A DNA stretch of 64,000 nt from Bacteroidetes bacterium CG2_30_33_31 (GTDB lineage Bacteria > Bacteroidota > Bacteroidia > Bacteroidales > UBA1556), in assembly GCA_001872625.1 (NCBI GenBank), contig MNXP01000043.1:28929-92928 (forward strand), read 5' to 3'. Positions 62,259 through 64,000 of this stretch are shown here, in pieces. The notes under the pieces are model-generated. The model was given only the letters and a program-made list of their open reading frames with translations. It did not search any database and had not been told where the DNA came from. Position numbers and translations under genes: made by a program. Each line of letters starts with the position of its first letter. Positions within the stretch are counted from its first letter, which is position 1.

Positions 62259-63220
62259 GCAAAAAAATAGTAATACTTCACAATAAAGTGATGAGCAATA
62301 AACCTGATGAAGTTGATGTGATAAGTCAGCGAGATTTGGTTAAAAATGCTTGTGAAAATATTGGTTACCAGGTTGTTTGTCTTACTGTGGGTGATAATTT
62401 GAAGGCTGATTTGGAGCTTGTGAAAAATGAAAAAGCTGATATTATTTTCAACCTTGTAGAAGCAACTTGGGGAATAGGAGAACTATGTTATTTTGCACCA
62501 GCAATAATAAACTCGTATAAAATAGCCTACACTGGAGTGCCTTTAGATGCGCTTTTTGTAACTACTAATAAGGTTTTAGCAAAAAAAATATTGAGATTTA
62601 ATAATCTTCCAACGGCAGATTTCTTCTCTATTAACGAGCTCGAAAAATTAAATAAATACAAAACTTATATTGCAAAGCCAATTTGGGAGGAAGCCTCTGT
62701 AGGAATTACAACTGATTTTATTTTTAATATTAGCGAAACAGATAAATTCGACTTGATAAAGCAATTGCCTAATTCTCACTATTTTGTTGAAGAATTTATC
62801 GAAGGAAGAGAATTCAATGTAAGCATTTTGGCCGCAGAAAAAACTGCAGAAATTTTATCGCCAGCAGAAATGATTTTCTCAGAATATTTCGATGATAAAC
62901 CGAAAATCGTTGGATACAAAGCTAAATGGGACGAAGAAAGTGAAGAATTTAAACATACAAATCGTGCCTTTGGAACTCTCGACAATAACCCAGAGCTCAA
63001 AAAAAATATTGAAAATATTTGCCGAAAAACATGGAAGGCATTTAATTTAAAAGGCTACGCAAGAATTGACTTAAGGTTGGATAATGAGGAAAATATTTTC
63101 ATTTTAGAAATCAATGGAAACCCATGTATAGCAGCCGATAGCGGATTTGTGGCTGCCGTCAAATATTCAAATTATACTTTGGAAATGATGATTGAAAGAA
63201 TTTTGAACGATTTAAACTAA
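62255..63220 (+). CDS. ATP-grasp ligase, D-Ala-D-Ala ligase-like (copy 2)
   Basis: IFNLVEATWGIGELCYFAPAIINSYKIAYTG; TNKVLAKKIL; VEEFIEGREFNVSIL; FILEINGNPCIAADSGF; ATGA overlap with copy 1. Confidence 0.85.
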   Translation: MSKKIVILHNKVMSNKPDEVDVISQRDLVKNACENIGYQVVCLTVGDNLKADLELVKNEKADIIFNLVEATWGIGELCYFAPAIINSYKIAYTGVPLDALFVTTNKVLAKKILRFNNLPTADFFSINELEKLNKYKTYIAKPIWEEASVGITTDFIFNISETDKFDLIKQLPNSHYFVEEFIEGREFNVSILAAEKTAEILSPAEMIFSEYFDDKPKIVGYKAKWDEESEEFKHTNRAFGTLDNNPELKKNIENICRKTWKAFNLKGYARIDLRLDNEENIFILEINGNPCIAADSGFVAAVKYSNYTLEMMIERILNDLN

Positions 63221-63224
63221 AAGG

Positions 63225-63701
63225 ATGAATTACAGAAAAAGACTATTAAAAAGTGATGTTCAAAGCATAAAAGAAATACTGAAATCGACAAATTTTTTTT
63301 ATGATGATGAAGTTGAGCTCACAGGCGAATTAGCAGAAGAAAATCTTAACAAAGGCGAGAAAGAAAGTGGTTATTCTTTTATCATGGTCGAGAATGATAA
63401 CGAGCCAATTGCTTTTGCTTGCTTTGGCAAAACTCCATGCACTATTGATAGTTTCGATTTATATTGGATAGCGGTTCATCAGAAACAAAAAGGTAAAGGG
63501 GTTGGAAAAATGTTGATGAAACAAGTTGAAGAAGAAATACTTGCTTCTAAAGGGAGAAAAATATGGATAGAAACTGCTGGTCGTGCTCTATATCATCCTA
63601 CACGCATGTTTTATGAAAATTATGGCTGTAAAAAAATAGCTGTGTTGCCAGATTTTTATGCCGATGGCGATGATAAAGTTGTTTATTTGCTCATGGTTTA
63701 A
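63225..63701 (+). CDS. GNAT-family N-acetyltransferase
   Basis: YWIAVHQKQKGKGVGKMLMKQVEEEI (motif A); RMFYENYGCKKIAVLPDFY. Confidence 0.88.
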   Translation: MNYRKRLLKSDVQSIKEILKSTNFFYDDEVELTGELAEENLNKGEKESGYSFIMVENDNEPIAFACFGKTPCTIDSFDLYWIAVHQKQKGKGVGKMLMKQVEEEILASKGRKIWIETAGRALYHPTRMFYENYGCKKIAVLPDFYADGDDKVVYLLMV

Positions 63702-63867
63702 TTTTCAAATATCAATTTAATAGACTGATTATATTATATTTAGCTTTCTGGCTTTGAATTTTATCTATACATTTTAATGCATTAAATTATGGGGGGTTCT
63801 ATAATTTAAATCATTATTGTTCAAATAATTATATGTATATTTGCGTATAATTTAATACGAAATCAAT

Positions 63868-64000
63868 ATGACATCACAAGAATATAAAACGAATGGCAAA
63901 AAGGGGTTATTTGACGAGCAATTTAACATTGAGCGTTTGTCTGCAATTGGCAATCCTTTAGAGAAGATAGGCAATGTTATTGATTTTGAGTTTTTTCGTA
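63868..64000 (+). mobile_element. IS-element transposase N-terminus (IS5-like), truncated by window end
   Basis: Translation MTSQEYKTNGKKGLFDEQFNIERLSAIGNPLEKIGNVIDFEFFR resembles N-termini of IS5/IS1182-type transposases; TATATTTG (63836-63843) promoter box just upstream. Confidence 0.65.

Overview
AT-rich chromosomal window from a member of the Bacteroidota. This follows from TAnnTTTG promoter boxes, Na+-NQR plus ApbE, a T9SS sorting domain, type III glutamine synthetase, and the coaX/LptC neighbourhood. Most of it is core or housekeeping sequence: rsmG, cinA, rpmB, glnN, coaX, rpsF-rpsR-rplI, nrdJ, manA, nqrABCDEF-apbE, pheS, cysS and one tRNA-Phe. No CRISPR array, prophage or recognised defence island was seen. 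A truncated IS transposase starts at the right edge. Points worth a second look: (1) a four-gene KamA-like aminomutase / tandem ATP-grasp ligase / GNAT operon (59978-63701), the best candidate for an undescribed small-molecule or peptide pathway; (2) a frameshifted REC-SpoIIE response regulator (39138-40693); (3) an M49-like peptidase with a pentapeptide HEXXH zinc motif; (4) a 1975-aa T9SS-type protein built from an internal duplication; (5) a glutaminyl-cyclase-like lipoprotein alongside several exported proteins whose predicted mature N-terminus is Gln. All assignments were made by reading the sequence; no searches were run.
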